DNA of 64,000 bases from Terrabacter sp040702505 (GCF_040702505.1 NZ_JBFBLC010000002.1:372001-436000); one strand, 5' to 3'; numbered from the stretch's first letter, positions 9,691-17,689 are shown. The notes: generated by a model from the sequence alone, not told the origin. Made by a program: numbers and translations.

Positions 9691-9701
9691 GGTGGTGCCT
9701 C

Positions 9702-10394
9702 GTGGCTGAGCTCGTCTTCTTCTCCGGGACCATGGACTGCGGCAAGTCGACGCTGGCCCTCCAGATGGACCACAACCACAGCGCCCGCGGACGGGTCGGC
9801 CTCATCTTCACCAAGATGGACCGCGCCGGCGCGAACGTGCTCAGCTCGCGCCTCGGTCTCTCGACCGGCGCGCTCGAGGTCCGCGACGACCTCGATTTCT
9901 GGGACGCCATCGTCGACCGTGCGACCGCCGGCACCCGCATCGACTACCTCATCTGTGACGAGGCGCAGTTCTACACCTGCGAGCAGGTGGAGCAGCTGGC
10001 CCGCATCGTCGACGAGATGGACGTCGACGTCTTCGCCTTCGGCATCACGGCGGACTTCCGCACCGAGCTGTTCCCGGGCAGCAAGCGGCTCATCGAGCTC
10101 GCCGACCGAGTCCAGGTGCTCCAGGTCGAGGCGCTGTGCTGGTGCGGTCGCAAGGCCACGACCAACGCCCGCGTGATGGACGGCGTCATGGTCGTCGAGG
10201 GGGAGCAGGTCGTCGTCGGCGACACGAACCCGGGCAGCTCCGGCCTGGTCGAGTACGAGGTGCTGTGCCGCCGCCACTACATGAGACGGATGACCTCGCA
10301 CGCCGCGCGGGCAGCTGCGATCTCCCCGGAGGTCCTGCCCTTCGACCTCGACGTGTGCCCGGTGCCGCCGCTGCCGATCACCCAGGCCGACTAG
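9702..10394 (+). CDS. tdk: thymidine kinase (type II)
   Basis: A 230-residue salvage enzyme that phosphorylates thymidine with ATP. P-loop GTMDCGKST (9-17), Mg-site DEAQFY (86-91) and a C-terminal zinc-site-like CWCG...CRRHY pattern are visible, as in the tetrameric type II family. The GTG at 9702 was chosen because the protein then begins with VAELVFFSGTMDCGKS, the usual distance to the P-loop. It is the last gene of the left core block; the accessory region begins directly after it. Confidence 0.93.
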   Translation: MAELVFFSGTMDCGKSTLALQMDHNHSARGRVGLIFTKMDRAGANVLSSRLGLSTGALEVRDDLDFWDAIVDRATAGTRIDYLICDEAQFYTCEQVEQLARIVDEMDVDVFAFGITADFRTELFPGSKRLIELADRVQVLQVEALCWCGRKATTNARVMDGVMVVEGEQVVVGDTNPGSSGLVEYEVLCRRHYMRRMTSHAARAAAISPEVLPFDLDVCPVPPLPITQAD

Positions 10395-10436
10395 AGCCAG
10401 CCGGCGGCGCCGAGCACGCACGGTGGCAAGAGCGCC

Positions 10437-10685
10437 TCAGCCCTCCAGCCGTTCGATCGTCAACGCGACCGGGTCGACGCCGGCGACGCCCCACAGGTGG
10501 GTTGCGACGCGGCTGAGGTCACCCGCGACCTGAAGGACGTTTCTCGCCGTCGCAGGCACGGCTACCTCTGTTCCTCCCCTGAGTGGGTGCGAGACGACCG
10601 TGCCGGGCACGAGGGCGAGCAGACGCTCGTCGACCTCCACGGACAGCACCTCGTCGAAGGCGGCACGGACGGCGTAGTCGGGCAT
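10437..10685 (-). CDS. small hypothetical protein
   Basis: An 82-residue reading frame convergent with tdk. The composition looks protein-like (hydrophobic and charged residues well mixed, high third-position GC) with segments DERLLALVPGTVVSHPL and LSRVATHLWGVAGVDPVAL. GAGGAGATGGAAG lies about 20 bp upstream of the ATG, rather far for a ribosome site. No family is recognised. It may be the first gene of the accessory block. Confidence 0.4.
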   Translation of the reverse strand: MPDYAVRAAFDEVLSVEVDERLLALVPGTVVSHPLRGGTEVAVPATARNVLQVAGDLSRVATHLWGVAGVDPVALTIERLEG

Positions 10686-10778
10686 GGTGGTGATGGTGTC
10701 ACTTCCATCTCCTCGGCCGGGAGGGCCTTTGGTCCCGACTGACGGTCTCGTCTTGGTCGCCGGCCTCCGGCTCGGTCA

Positions 10779-10794
10779 CGACGGACCATGCCGC
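10779..10794 (-). repeat. GCGGCA boundary repeat, reverse-oriented copy
   Basis: The minus strand reads GCGGCATGGTCCGTCG, matching the accessory-block repeat. It is the only clear copy in reverse orientation and marks the left end of the array. Confidence 0.4.
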
Positions 10795-10817
10795 CATGCC
10801 ACGAAGCGGAGAACCGA

Positions 10818-11057
10818 ATGTTTCACGAGTCCGACCGTCGGACCTTCCTCGTCTGGCTTGACCAGGCCGAGTCGTTGCCCTCGAGACTCGCCAAGGACGA
10901 GTCGTCCACGATCAACGAGCCGCTCACGTGCGACGGCACCGTGCCGGGGCCTCCACTGCTCACAGCTCGGCCTTCCTCAGGGCTCGAGCTACGCCGTACA
11001 TCGACAGCACCGATCAGCGGCATTGGGGACGTCCGCGTTCACAGTTGCCGGCAGTAA
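10818..11057 (+). CDS. possible small ORF or gene remnant
   Basis: ATG at 10818 follows GGAGA by five bases, a good ribosome site. The first 45 residues (MFHESDRRTFLVWLDQAESL onward) have coding-like third positions. The rest turns Arg/Ser-rich and reads straight through a boundary repeat. It could be a 5' fragment of a lost gene. No family recognised. Confidence 0.25.
   Translation: MFHESDRRTFLVWLDQAESLPSRLAKDESSTINEPLTCDGTVPGPPLLTARPSSGLELRRTSTAPISGIGDVRVHSCRQ
11017..11037 (+). repeat. GCGGCA boundary repeat copy
   Basis: GCGGCATTGGGGACGTCCGC lies 44 bp upstream of the GrpB gene start. Confidence 0.5.
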
Positions 11058-11080
11058 TGGGGGCTGCTTAGGCTCCTCGG

Positions 11081-11647
11081 ATGCCTACTTCGCAACGCCC
11101 GCATCGACGGGCAGACCTGACCACCGTCGAGCTGGTCGGTGGCATCGAGAAGCGCGAGCTCGTCATCGTCGATCCCGATCCCACGTGGCCCCAGACCTAC
11201 CGACGCCACGAGGACTGCATCCGCGACGCGCTCGGGCCGCGGGGTGCCGTCGCCATCGAGCACATCGGATCGACCTCCGTGCCCGGCCTCGCCGCCAAAC
11301 CGATTGTGGACATCCTCGTCGTCGTCAACGACATCACCGCCGAAGAGGACTACCTGCCCCAGCTCCTCGCCGCCGGCTACGTCCTGCGGGTCCGCGAGCC
11401 CGGCCACCGCCTGGTTCGTACACCGGAGCGTGATGTCCACGTGCACATCCTCGAGACCGACGACCCGCAGATCGCCGAGTACCTCCTCCTACGTGACCAC
11501 CTTCGCCGCGACGAAGCCGACCGCGAGCTCTACGCGCGTACCAAACGCGATCTCGTCGTGCAGGACTGGCCCAGTATGGATGCTTACGCCGACGCCAAGA
11601 CGGAGGTCATCACGCAGATCAAGGACCGGGCGCGACAGCGCAGGTGA
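11081..11647 (+). CDS. GrpB family nucleotidyltransferase-like protein
   Basis: A 188-residue protein of the GrpB/UPF0157 family, a nucleotidyltransferase-fold group of unclear substrate. The motif order is typical: YDP-like WPQTYRRHEDCIRDALGP, then HIGSTSVPGLAAKPIVDILV (about 65-84, the GS and D-x-D-like metal region), then VHVHILETDD and LLLRDHLRRDEADRELYARTK. The start at 11081 gives a 20-residue lead before VELVGGIEKRELVIVDPDP; a later start is possible. It stands alone between repeat copies. Cytoplasmic; function not established for the family. Confidence 0.88.
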   Translation: MPTSQRPHRRADLTTVELVGGIEKRELVIVDPDPTWPQTYRRHEDCIRDALGPRGAVAIEHIGSTSVPGLAAKPIVDILVVVNDITAEEDYLPQLLAAGYVLRVREPGHRLVRTPERDVHVHILETDDPQIAEYLLLRDHLRRDEADRELYARTKRDLVVQDWPSMDAYADAKTEVITQIKDRARQRR

Positions 11648-11673
11648 TGCCCACCCTCGACCGACACGTCGTC

Positions 11674-11694
11674 GACGGCAGGGTCGGAAGAACG
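11674..11694 (+). repeat. weak GCGGCA boundary repeat copy
   Basis: GACGGCAGGGTCGGAAGAAC departs from the core at several bases but sits 27 bp after the GrpB stop, at the expected boundary. Confidence 0.3.
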
Positions 11695-11749
11695 TCCTCC
11701 GCGCGGCCTTGTCAGACGGCGCCGGACACGCCGCGGGAGAAGATGCCGT

Positions 11750-12415
11750 ATGCCTGAAGACCGTGAGCCGCTGAGGCGTTCATCGCGAGAGCAGCGCCAA
11801 GAAGACGAGTTCCAGGCGCTTTACGGTCGGTGGTCGCCGCTGACGCCGATGGAGGTCGCCGGGCTGCTAACCGGGTTCGACCGGCCGTGGTGGGTGGTCG
11901 GTGGTTGGGCGATCGAGGCCGCGACCGGCTACCGGCGTGAGCACGAGGACACCGACATCTCGTTGTTAGCTCGTGACGTTCCCGCCTTTGTGGCCCATCT
12001 GTCCGGTGACTGGCATGTGTGGAACAACGTCGGCGGAGTCCTGCACCCGCTCGGCGGGCAGTGGCAGAGCGTCGACGACCCCGGCAGCCAGCTGTGGGTG
12101 CGCAAGGACGCTTCGAGCCCATGGGTGCTCGACGTCCCTCTGACCCCGGACCGTCAGGGCCGGTGGACCAACAAGCGCGATCCGGAGCACGTGGCCGACC
12201 TGGATCAGGTGACCTTCGTCGCCGACGACGGGATCCGCTACCTGAACCCGGAGATCGTCATGTCCTACAAGGCCGCTCTTCGTAGGCCGAAGGACGAAAC
12301 GGACCTGGTGGCAACGCTCACGGTGCTGCCGTCCGTCCGGCGGGAATGGCTGCGAGCCGCTCTGGTAGGCCAGGACCCAGAGCATCCGTGGCTCGCATGC
12401 GTCCTAGCCAAGTGA
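11750..12415 (+). CDS. nucleotidyltransferase, aminoglycoside adenylyltransferase-like
   Basis: A 221-residue protein with the minimal nucleotidyltransferase fold: WWVVGGWAIEAATG (about 47-60) supplies the GG/GW pattern and EDTDISLL supplies the metal-binding D-x-D. The later part (YLNPEIVMSYKAALRRPKDETDL) matches the C-terminal half of ANT(2'')-like and related orphan nucleotidyltransferases, where this Lys and Asp lie near the nucleotide. Whether it modifies an aminoglycoside is unknown; many such proteins are housekeeping or toxin-antitoxin nucleotidyltransferases. It lies alone between repeat copies on the plus strand. The ribosome site is poor, and a later in-frame start at MEVAGLLTGF is possible. 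Confidence 0.78.
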   Translation: MPEDREPLRRSSREQRQEDEFQALYGRWSPLTPMEVAGLLTGFDRPWWVVGGWAIEAATGYRREHEDTDISLLARDVPAFVAHLSGDWHVWNNVGGVLHPLGGQWQSVDDPGSQLWVRKDASSPWVLDVPLTPDRQGRWTNKRDPEHVADLDQVTFVADDGIRYLNPEIVMSYKAALRRPKDETDLVATLTVLPSVRREWLRAALVGQDPEHPWLACVLAK

Positions 12416-12432
12416 ATGCCGTTCTCCGCGAA

Positions 12433-12450
12433 GCGGCAGTCCCGGACGTG
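12433..12450 (+). repeat. GCGGCA boundary repeat copy
   Basis: GCGGCAGTCCCGGACGTG lies 17 bp after the nucleotidyltransferase stop. Confidence 0.65.
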
Positions 12451-12537
12451 GGACAGGGCTCCGACGCTGAGGAACTGGCGGGGCTCTCCATGCGCGTCTT
12501 GAATGCCGGCGCGAGTTTGGCTGGCAGACTCCGGGCC

Positions 12538-13317
12538 ATGGGCAACGACTCGCGAGGCGCCAGACGCTCGCCGCGCCGGGCGCCTGCCCTAGCGGTTACG
12601 GCCGCCGTCGTCGTGTTGCTCGCAGGCTGCACAAGCGGAGGACCCACGGCGCCGCGCCCGTCCGCGGTGCAAGGGACTGCGTCCGCGCCGAGGATGACAG
12701 CGGTGCCCGAGGCTGCCCAGTGTGTCAGTCACCAGAACCTTGGCGAGGGCGGGGGAGCTGGCCTTCCGTTCACAGGTCTGTTCGAGGGAAGGGTCGCCCG
12801 CGGTATCGACGCGAATGACGAGTTCGTGCTGGGGGTCGACGCGGCTGATTTCGGCCGCTGCGGCGCGGTGCTCCCCGGCGGCGATGACGTCTGGTGCGGG
12901 CAGCCACCGCCGTGGGCGTCCATGGGCATGGACCGGTTCACCATCGCGTCAGGCGCCACCCGGCTCCGCCGCGTCGCGATCACTACCGACGAGGGCCGGT
13001 CGAGCTCAGGCCGGCACGTGTCGCGCTCGCTCTCCTACGTCGAGCTCGAACTCGGTGGCACCGACCCGAAGGGGCTGGCCGACTTCATGCAGCGGGCGTT
13101 CCGACGTTGCGCTGATGGCACTGTGACTCGGGAGCAGGGTCTGTCTGCCGTCATCGGCGTGCTCCCGTCGATGAGTGGCGGCGTGGATGAAGCGGACGCG
13201 GTCGCGTTCCTGACACCCACGCGCGTCGCGTGGGTCGTCCTCGACGGGCGGCCCTGGACGCCAGCGGAGCGAAACCAAGCCCTGGGCGCGATTGCGGCCC
13301 ATCTTCGTCAGGCGTGA
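12538..13317 (+). CDS. putative lipoprotein
   Basis: A 259-residue protein with a basic N-terminus, a hydrophobic stretch and lipobox VVLLAGC (Cys31), so probably exported and lipid-anchored outside the membrane. The mature part holds four further Cys (SVQ-CVS, GRCG, VWCGQ, RRCADG) that could form disulphides. No family is recognised. The start was set at 12538 because the 64 residues upstream run through a boundary repeat and would hide the signal peptide. It stands alone between repeat copies. Confidence 0.72.
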   Translation: MGNDSRGARRSPRRAPALAVTAAVVVLLAGCTSGGPTAPRPSAVQGTASAPRMTAVPEAAQCVSHQNLGEGGGAGLPFTGLFEGRVARGIDANDEFVLGVDAADFGRCGAVLPGGDDVWCGQPPPWASMGMDRFTIASGATRLRRVAITTDEGRSSSGRHVSRSLSYVELELGGTDPKGLADFMQRAFRRCADGTVTREQGLSAVIGVLPSMSGGVDEADAVAFLTPTRVAWVVLDGRPWTPAERNQALGAIAAHLRQA

Positions 13318-13402
13318 CCCGCCGGAACGAGCCGCACAGGTGTGGCACGCTCCATCGGCGACGAAGCGGCCGGTCGTCGCAGGGTCCGAGGTTGCCCTCC
13401 TA

Positions 13403-13420
13403 GCGGCAGTTCCGGATGCG
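13403..13420 (+). repeat. GCGGCA boundary repeat copy
   Basis: GCGGCAGTTCCGGATGCG lies between the lipoprotein and NTF2-like genes. Confidence 0.65.
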
Positions 13421-13459
13421 ACGCGAGGCGTTCTCGCCCAAGGCCGTGACTAGGCAGCC

Positions 13460-13870
13460 ATGCTCGTTGACGTGACCGATCGTGACGACTTCCTCGCTTG
13501 GGTGAGCACGGCTCTGTACCAGGCGGAGCTCGCCCTTCACAACGGCGACCCCGCGCCACGACGGGCGCTATGGTCCCGAGAGGAACCGGTAAGCGTCCTA
13601 GGTGCATGGCGCAGCGCACATGGCCAAGCCGAACTGGACGAGCTCTTCACCGCCTTGGGCAACTCATTCTCCGAGTGCACTTCCTACACGTTCGAGCTGC
13701 AGGCGTACGACCTCATGGGCGACATGGCCTACACCGCAGGCCTCGAGCACACATCGGCTTCCGTCGACAGCGAGCCCCGCACCTACACCTTGCGGGCCAC
13801 TCAGGTGTACCGCCGCGAGGACGGCGCGTGGAGGGTGGTCCACCGCCACGCGGATACCGCGAACGAATGA
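13460..13870 (+). CDS. NTF2-like / SnoaL-like (DUF4440-type) protein
   Basis: A 136-residue single-domain protein with the cone-shaped NTF2-like fold signature: an N-terminal helix (DDFLAWVSTALYQAELALHN), then ELDELFTALGNSF, and paired strands ending in TYTLRATQVYRREDGAWRVV and HRHADTA. The W-x-V-V-H-x-H ending is typical of DUF4440/ketosteroid-isomerase-like proteins. These bind small hydrophobic ligands or act as isomerases; no function can be given here. It is not closely similar to the two other NTF2-like proteins of this block. Confidence 0.8.
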   Translation: MLVDVTDRDDFLAWVSTALYQAELALHNGDPAPRRALWSREEPVSVLGAWRSAHGQAELDELFTALGNSFSECTSYTFELQAYDLMGDMAYTAGLEHTSASVDSEPRTYTLRATQVYRREDGAWRVVHRHADTANE

Positions 13871-13885
13871 CGATGGGCACGATCC

Positions 13886-13903
13886 GCGGCATGTCCGGAT
13901 GTC
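13886..13903 (+). repeat. GCGGCA boundary repeat copy
   Basis: GCGGCATGTCCGGATGTC lies 15 bp after the NTF2-like gene stop; close to consensus. Confidence 0.7.
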
Positions 13904-14045
13904 TGCTCAGGACGTCAAGAGTCCCGTTGCATCGCCCTGCTTCCTGTCGCTCGTACTGAGCGGCGGGTTGATCGCGGCGGGGATTCTGGAGTCCTGCGTG
14001 CGATTGCAGGTGCTTCCCGGTTCGAGGGCTTGTAGACAAGGGCAC

Positions 14046-14393
14046 ATGTCATCGGAAGGTCCTCGTCCGCGAGATCCACGACTCGAGCTGTACCGGGACG
14101 CCGTCTGGGAGCTGAGCAGAAACGGCAGGCTCGAAGCGCATCTTGTGACGCAGGTGACCTACTTCCGCTACTGGCCGTTCGGGCGCAGGTATCACGAGTG
14201 GCTCTTCTGCAGAGTCTGCTGGCTCGACGGGCGCTCGGAGCCGCCGGAGGAGGACTACGAACCGTGGACAATCGTTCCGGAGTTGGAGCAAGGCAAGTTT
14301 GAGAGCTCATACGCCCAAGGCGGCATGTTCGACGCCAGGCCGCTAGAGGGCAGTGCCCGTGACCTAATCTGGGAGCGGTACGGCCCACCGTGA
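14046..14393 (+). CDS. hypothetical protein
   Basis: A 115-residue protein of unknown family. It is rich in aromatic residues (TYFRYWPFGRRYHEWLFCRV, about 38-57) and has a polar, acidic C-terminal half ending WERYGPP. No signal peptide or membrane segment. The ATG at 14046 was chosen over the longer upstream frame, which runs through the preceding gene and a boundary repeat. It stands alone in the accessory block. Confidence 0.6.
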   Translation: MSSEGPRPRDPRLELYRDAVWELSRNGRLEAHLVTQVTYFRYWPFGRRYHEWLFCRVCWLDGRSEPPEEDYEPWTIVPELEQGKFESSYAQGGMFDARPLEGSARDLIWERYGPP

Positions 14394-14456
14394 GAGTGTG
14401 TCCGGGCCGGGTCGAGAACGTCCAGGTGCCTGAGACGGCGGTCGCGCTTCTTGCAG

Positions 14457-14864
14457 TCAGTCGAGCGGGATGTGTTGGGCGCCGGCCTCGGAGATCATGA
14501 TCTTGGCGGCGCCCCGCGCCCGTGCCCATTCGATCACCGCGGCCCGTTCACCGTCGAACGTGACGTGCTCATTGCCCTCGCCCTGCCACGATGCATGCCA
14601 CGGCCCAGCTTCACTGCCCGACATCTCGTCCGCAGACTCGCCGCCAACCCTGATGATCCAAACGACGCCTGTCCCGGCCGCTGGCTCCTGAGTTGCCTCG
14701 CGGGCGTCCGTCGACTCCTCATCCAGGAAGAGGCCGCCATCGTCCGCAGTCGGCCTCGACTCATCCGCCGCGTGGGTAGGCCCGTCCGCAGAAAGCGCGT
14801 ACCAGCCGCCGACGACGCCGGCCTCGGACGGGATGTAAGGCGTCCGGTCGGAGTCAGAGCACAT
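14457..14864 (-). CDS. hypothetical protein
   Basis: A 135-residue minus-strand protein, unrecognised. The N-terminal 60 residues are acidic and probably disordered; the second half looks folded, with VVWIIRVGG, PWHASWQGEGNEHVTFDGE and AVIEWARARGAAKIMISEAG, a beta-rich pattern followed by a helix. Its 3' end faces the end of the preceding plus-strand gene 63 bp away; that is the one gene boundary in this block where no GCGGCA repeat copy was found. Confidence 0.5.
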   Translation of the reverse strand: MCSDSDRTPYIPSEAGVVGGWYALSADGPTHAADESRPTADDGGLFLDEESTDAREATQEPAAGTGVVWIIRVGGESADEMSGSEAGPWHASWQGEGNEHVTFDGERAAVIEWARARGAAKIMISEAGAQHIPLD

Positions 14865-14982
14865 ACCGAGGATGTTCCTATGCCGAGTGGTTTCCGGGGA
14901 AGGGGCCCGGTTGCCGCCGGCGGAGTGGTAAGACCCGTCCTCATGGGGTCAGCCAGCGTCCCTAACTCGGCTCGACCGGTCG

Positions 14983-15000
14983 GCGGCATGATCGCGCGTC
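14983..15000 (+). repeat. GCGGCA boundary repeat copy
   Basis: GCGGCATGATCGCGCGTC ends on the stop codon of the minus-strand gene to its right. Confidence 0.5.
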
Positions 15001-15523
15001 AGCGCCGACCGCCGATCTCCCGATGCCAATAGGCGGCATCGTCACTGCTGACTTGCACGACGGCGTCCAGTTCGATCGGTGCAGCCCAGAACTCGAGCAG
15101 ATAGGTGTCCAGGACGCCCTCGGCGAACTCGCCGTCTCGGCCGGCGTCCCGACCGCGTGCGCTCACCCGGAGGCGATAGGTCCCGGCAGGGATGAGCAAG
15201 GCGCCCCCGTCTTCACCGGCCCACGATGACCACCGAGGATCAGCGCCTTCCGGAATCGTCACCGACACCTCTACGACGTCCTCCCACGTCTCGAGATGAG
15301 GGTCCGGAGCGTGCTCAACCAGTTCGATCCGCACCCTCGAGCCCCCGGATCGTCGTGCGAGGTTGAGGTAGACGCCGTTCGCGTCGGCAGCCCCAACCAG
15401 GCCGTTGAGCTGCCCTTCAAAGAACCGGTCGAAGTCGCCGTCGAAACCGAAGGGGAAACGCCAGCCCACGTCGAGCTGGCCGTAGTCCGTGTGAACGACG
15501 CGGTTCAGCAGGACCGTCGGCAT
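14999..15523 (-). CDS. hypothetical beta-rich protein
   Basis: A 174-residue protein of unrecognised family with strand-like segments VLLNRVVHTDYGQLDVGW, VRIELVEHAPD, EVSVTIPEGADPRWSSWAGE and LLIPAGTYRLRVSARGRDAG. These suggest a beta-sandwich. No signal peptide. The start codon itself lies in a boundary-repeat copy (15517-15533), so the gene fills its repeat-to-repeat interval completely. Confidence 0.6.
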   Translation of the reverse strand: MPTVLLNRVVHTDYGQLDVGWRFPFGFDGDFDRFFEGQLNGLVGAADANGVYLNLARRSGGSRVRIELVEHAPDPHLETWEDVVEVSVTIPEGADPRWSSWAGEDGGALLIPAGTYRLRVSARGRDAGRDGEFAEGVLDTYLLEFWAAPIELDAVVQVSSDDAAYWHREIGGRR

Positions 15524-15533
15524 GAGCGGATTC
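15517..15533 (+). repeat. GCGGCA boundary repeat copy (variant)
   Basis: TCGGCATGAGCGGATTC matches the GGCATGAGCGG subtype and contains the reverse-strand start codon of the preceding minus-strand gene. Confidence 0.45.
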
Positions 15534-15574
15534 TGACGGATCGCACCGCTGACGGTCTGGCCTTCGCGCGCAAT

Positions 15575-15592
15575 GCGGCAAAGTCGGACGAG
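15575..15592 (+). repeat. GCGGCA boundary repeat copy
   Basis: GCGGCAAAGTCGGACGAG, one of three copies within 110 bp here. Confidence 0.55.
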
Positions 15593-15608
15593 CGTAGCCG
15601 TCCTCAGC

Positions 15609-15626
15609 GCGGCATGACCGGAAAGG
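15609..15626 (+). repeat. GCGGCA boundary repeat copy
   Basis: GCGGCATGACCGGAAAGG abuts the 3' end of the next minus-strand gene. Confidence 0.6.
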
Positions 15627-16097
15627 TCAGACGGCGAGACCCTGAGCCTTCAGACGCTCACCCAGGGGGCCAGTGGCCCAGTCGCGGTCGTACAGGCTGA
15701 CCTGTACTCGCCGTGTGGCCGGATGGCCCGCCAGACCTTGAGGCAGCGTCGTGGTGTTGTCGCTGCGGTCCAGCGCGAGGATCGTGCTCTCACCGAGAGC
15801 CAGTTCATCGGCAGTGACCAGTCCGCGTCGACGCCCCCGCTCCACGCCGACTATCGCGCCCCATGGGGCCTCCAGTCGGTAGTTGTCGCGCTGGAGCTGT
15901 ATGCCGGCCTCTGTCACCGTCAGTGTGCGCCGGGACACCCGACGTAGGGTCCATGCCCCGAAGCAAAGAAGGACGAGCACCACGGGTAGCGCGAAGACGA
16001 ACGGTCGTACTGCGAGGAGCACGAGGACAGAAAGGACAGAGGGCAGGAGGAAAGACTCGAGCAGCGCGATCGGCCTTCGCAGGCTATAGGTCCTCAC
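15627..16097 (-). CDS. small membrane protein with PH-like C-terminal domain
   Basis: A 156-residue protein. Two adjacent hydrophobic segments (about 9-30 and 33-50: LPSVLSVLVLLAVRPF and VLVLLCFGAWTL) are followed by a soluble domain whose LTVTEAGIQLQRDNYRLEAPW and AIVGVERG resemble bacterial PH-domain (YdbT/bPH2-type) proteins. Probably anchored with the domain in the cytoplasm. Function unknown. It is the last of three minus-strand single genes separated by repeats. Confidence 0.65.
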   Translation of the reverse strand: MRTYSLRRPIALLESFLLPSVLSVLVLLAVRPFVFALPVVLVLLCFGAWTLRRVSRRTLTVTEAGIQLQRDNYRLEAPWGAIVGVERGRRRGLVTADELALGESTILALDRSDNTTTLPQGLAGHPATRRVQVSLYDRDWATGPLGERLKAQGLAV

Positions 16098-16180
16098 GGA
16101 TGCACCCTAGAGCGCAAGAGCGCGCGCGTATGCGATCAGCGCAGCGACTCAAGGTTGGCGCCTCGAGGCATGACCCGTCG

Positions 16181-16203
16181 GCGGCATGAGCGGTAAATGC
16201 CGC
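16181..16203 (+). repeat. GCGGCA boundary repeat copy, perfect hairpin form
   Basis: GCGGCAT, nine-base loop GAGCGGTAA, then ATGCCGC: a perfect 7-bp inverted repeat. It is followed by CACGCTGATGTCCGG, also found at the copy at 20860. Confidence 0.75.
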
Positions 16204-16306
16204 ACGCTGATGTCCGGAAGTCGACTGGCGATTGCGCTGGGTGATTGGTTACATCATGAACGTGAGGACAATGGGACAAACGGGCTCACCTCGGGGGCTG
16301 TGAGAC

Positions 16307-17197
16307 GTGCTCGTCCCGGCGAAGTCTCGAGAGTATTGGCTAACCCACCGCGGAGAGTCAGTGCGTGACTGGCTGGAGCAGCTACCTCGTTTGTCGACGC
16401 AGTTGATGGCTCGCTGGTCCTGCGTGCCGGCCGGCGACGTACGGGCCGGGCACGGCGGGGTCGTCGTGCCGGTGCGTCGCGCCGACGGCACCCGCGCCGT
16501 GTTGAAGATGTCGCTTCCGAGCGACAGGGACGATTTCGAGTCCACAGTCCTGAGCGTCTGGGGCGGCCGGGGTGCCGTCCTGCTGCTGGAGCGCGACGAC
16601 GAGCTTGGGGCGCGGCTGCTGGAGAACCTTGAGGACCGTTCGCTTGCCGAGGTCGAGGACGCGGAAGTGTCGATGGCGGTGGTGGGCGGCCTCGTTCGCC
16701 GACTAGCCGTGCCGGCCCCGGAAGGCCTGCCTCGGCTGACTGAGGCCTATCAGCAGTGGGCGCTCGAGCTGCCGGACATGAACCGACGCTGCGGCCGGGC
16801 GCTGCCGGACCGCACCGTCGCCGCTGCCGTGGCGTCCTGTCGCGACCTCGGCTCAGAGCAGCCCGACACGGTCCTGCACGGAGACTTGCATCAGAACAAC
16901 GTCCTGCGTGGAACGCGAGAAGAATGGCTGGCGATCGACCCGCTCGGCGTGGTGGGTGACCTGGCTACTGAGTGTCTCACCCACCTGCGCGACCGGTGGG
17001 TCGAGCTCCACCATCAGGACCAGCCCGAACGAGCGCTGCGGCGCAGGATCGATGTCTTCGCGGAAGCCGCGCACATCGATCGCGAGCGAGCCCGCAGGTG
17101 GACGCAGCTGCGAGCGACCGTGACGATCCTTCGCTCTCCTGTCGACCTCAACGACGGCGGCCTGCACGCCTGGGTTGCCACTGCCCTTACCGACTGA
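16307..17197 (+). CDS. APH(6)/hydroxyurea-type antibiotic phosphotransferase-like kinase
   Basis: A 296-residue small-molecule kinase of the APH_6_hur family, whose studied members phosphorylate streptomycin (6-position) or hydroxyurea. The catalytic loop HGDLHQNNVL (191-200) and the metal loop IDPLGVVGD (210-218; family usually IDPKG) are intact, and the N-lobe has GTRAVLKMSLPSD with the ATP-binding Lys. GTG start at 16307. Length is normal. Actual drug substrate unknown; many chromosomal members are silent or act on other metabolites. It stands alone between a hairpin repeat copy and another copy. Confidence 0.83.
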   Translation: MLVPAKSREYWLTHRGESVRDWLEQLPRLSTQLMARWSCVPAGDVRAGHGGVVVPVRRADGTRAVLKMSLPSDRDDFESTVLSVWGGRGAVLLLERDDELGARLLENLEDRSLAEVEDAEVSMAVVGGLVRRLAVPAPEGLPRLTEAYQQWALELPDMNRRCGRALPDRTVAAAVASCRDLGSEQPDTVLHGDLHQNNVLRGTREEWLAIDPLGVVGDLATECLTHLRDRWVELHHQDQPERALRRRIDVFAEAAHIDRERARRWTQLRATVTILRSPVDLNDGGLHAWVATALTD

Positions 17198-17230
17198 ATC
17201 ACCCCGGCACCTGACGCAGTCTCACGCGTT

Positions 17231-17248
17231 GCGGCAGATCCGCGCGTC
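17231..17248 (+). repeat. GCGGCA boundary repeat copy, left edge of NTF2 cassette A
   Basis: GCGGCAGATCCGCGCGTC; nearly identical to the copy at 19259, which flanks the paralogous gene. Confidence 0.7.
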
Positions 17249-17254
17249 CTCGGT

Positions 17255-17647
17255 TCAGTCCTGAATGGTGTCTGTGGCCTGAGACCAGCGGCAGCGCCAG
17301 CCAGCAGCAGCATCACGTAGGTAGGTGTCCAGATGCCAGCACTCCAAATGGCCGCCGCCGTGCGGTGTCTTGAGGTCGATGACCGACAGGTAACGGACAA
17401 CAGCCAGATCGCCGCTGCGTAACACCTCGATCGGGGTGATGGCTTCGAATCGGGTGTAGCTCACTGAGCCGTCGCACAGGCCGCCGACGTATCGCTCCCG
17501 ATCCCAGATCCCGCCGCCCGGGCTGCACAAGACGAAGTTCGGGTCATGCAATGCCCACAACGCTGGCCCGTCGGCGCTGACGATCGCCCGCAGGCGCGCT
17601 CGCTCATTCGCTGCCAGATCATCCGAGGCCTGATCAACTACGTCCAT
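17255..17647 (-). CDS. NTF2-like (DUF4440-type) protein, paralogue A
   Basis: A 130-residue NTF2-like domain protein: RLRAIVSADGPALWALHDPN, FVLCSPGGGIWDRERYVGGL, then strands LAVVRYLSVIDLKTPHGGGH and WRCRWSQATDTIQ. The pattern fits the DUF4440/SnoaL-like family with a ligand cavity. It is a close paralogue of the protein at 19283-19675 with the same length and an almost identical C-terminal half, and both genes are flanked by the same repeats. Function unknown. Confidence 0.8.
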   Translation of the reverse strand: MDVVDQASDDLAANERARLRAIVSADGPALWALHDPNFVLCSPGGGIWDRERYVGGLCDGSVSYTRFEAITPIEVLRSGDLAVVRYLSVIDLKTPHGGGHLECWHLDTYLRDAAAGWRCRWSQATDTIQD

Positions 17648-17689
17648 CGGGGAAGCCTTGCACTACTAGGACCATCAAACGTGCCGCCC

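Larger units (their letters stand above)
10686..11080. other. 395-bp gap: reverse repeat copy, one boundary repeat and a possible small ORF
   Basis: Nothing here codes convincingly. It holds a reverse-strand copy of the GCGGCA repeat (10779-10794), a small ATG frame with a good ribosome site (10818-11057) and a forward repeat copy (11017-11037) just before the GrpB gene. It looks like the eroded left edge of the accessory block. Confidence 0.5.

Noticed and set aside
14312..14327. Additional GCGGCA repeat copy (GGCGGCATGTTCGACG)
   Set aside because: It lies inside a coding sequence and lacks the CCGGA half; likely chance.
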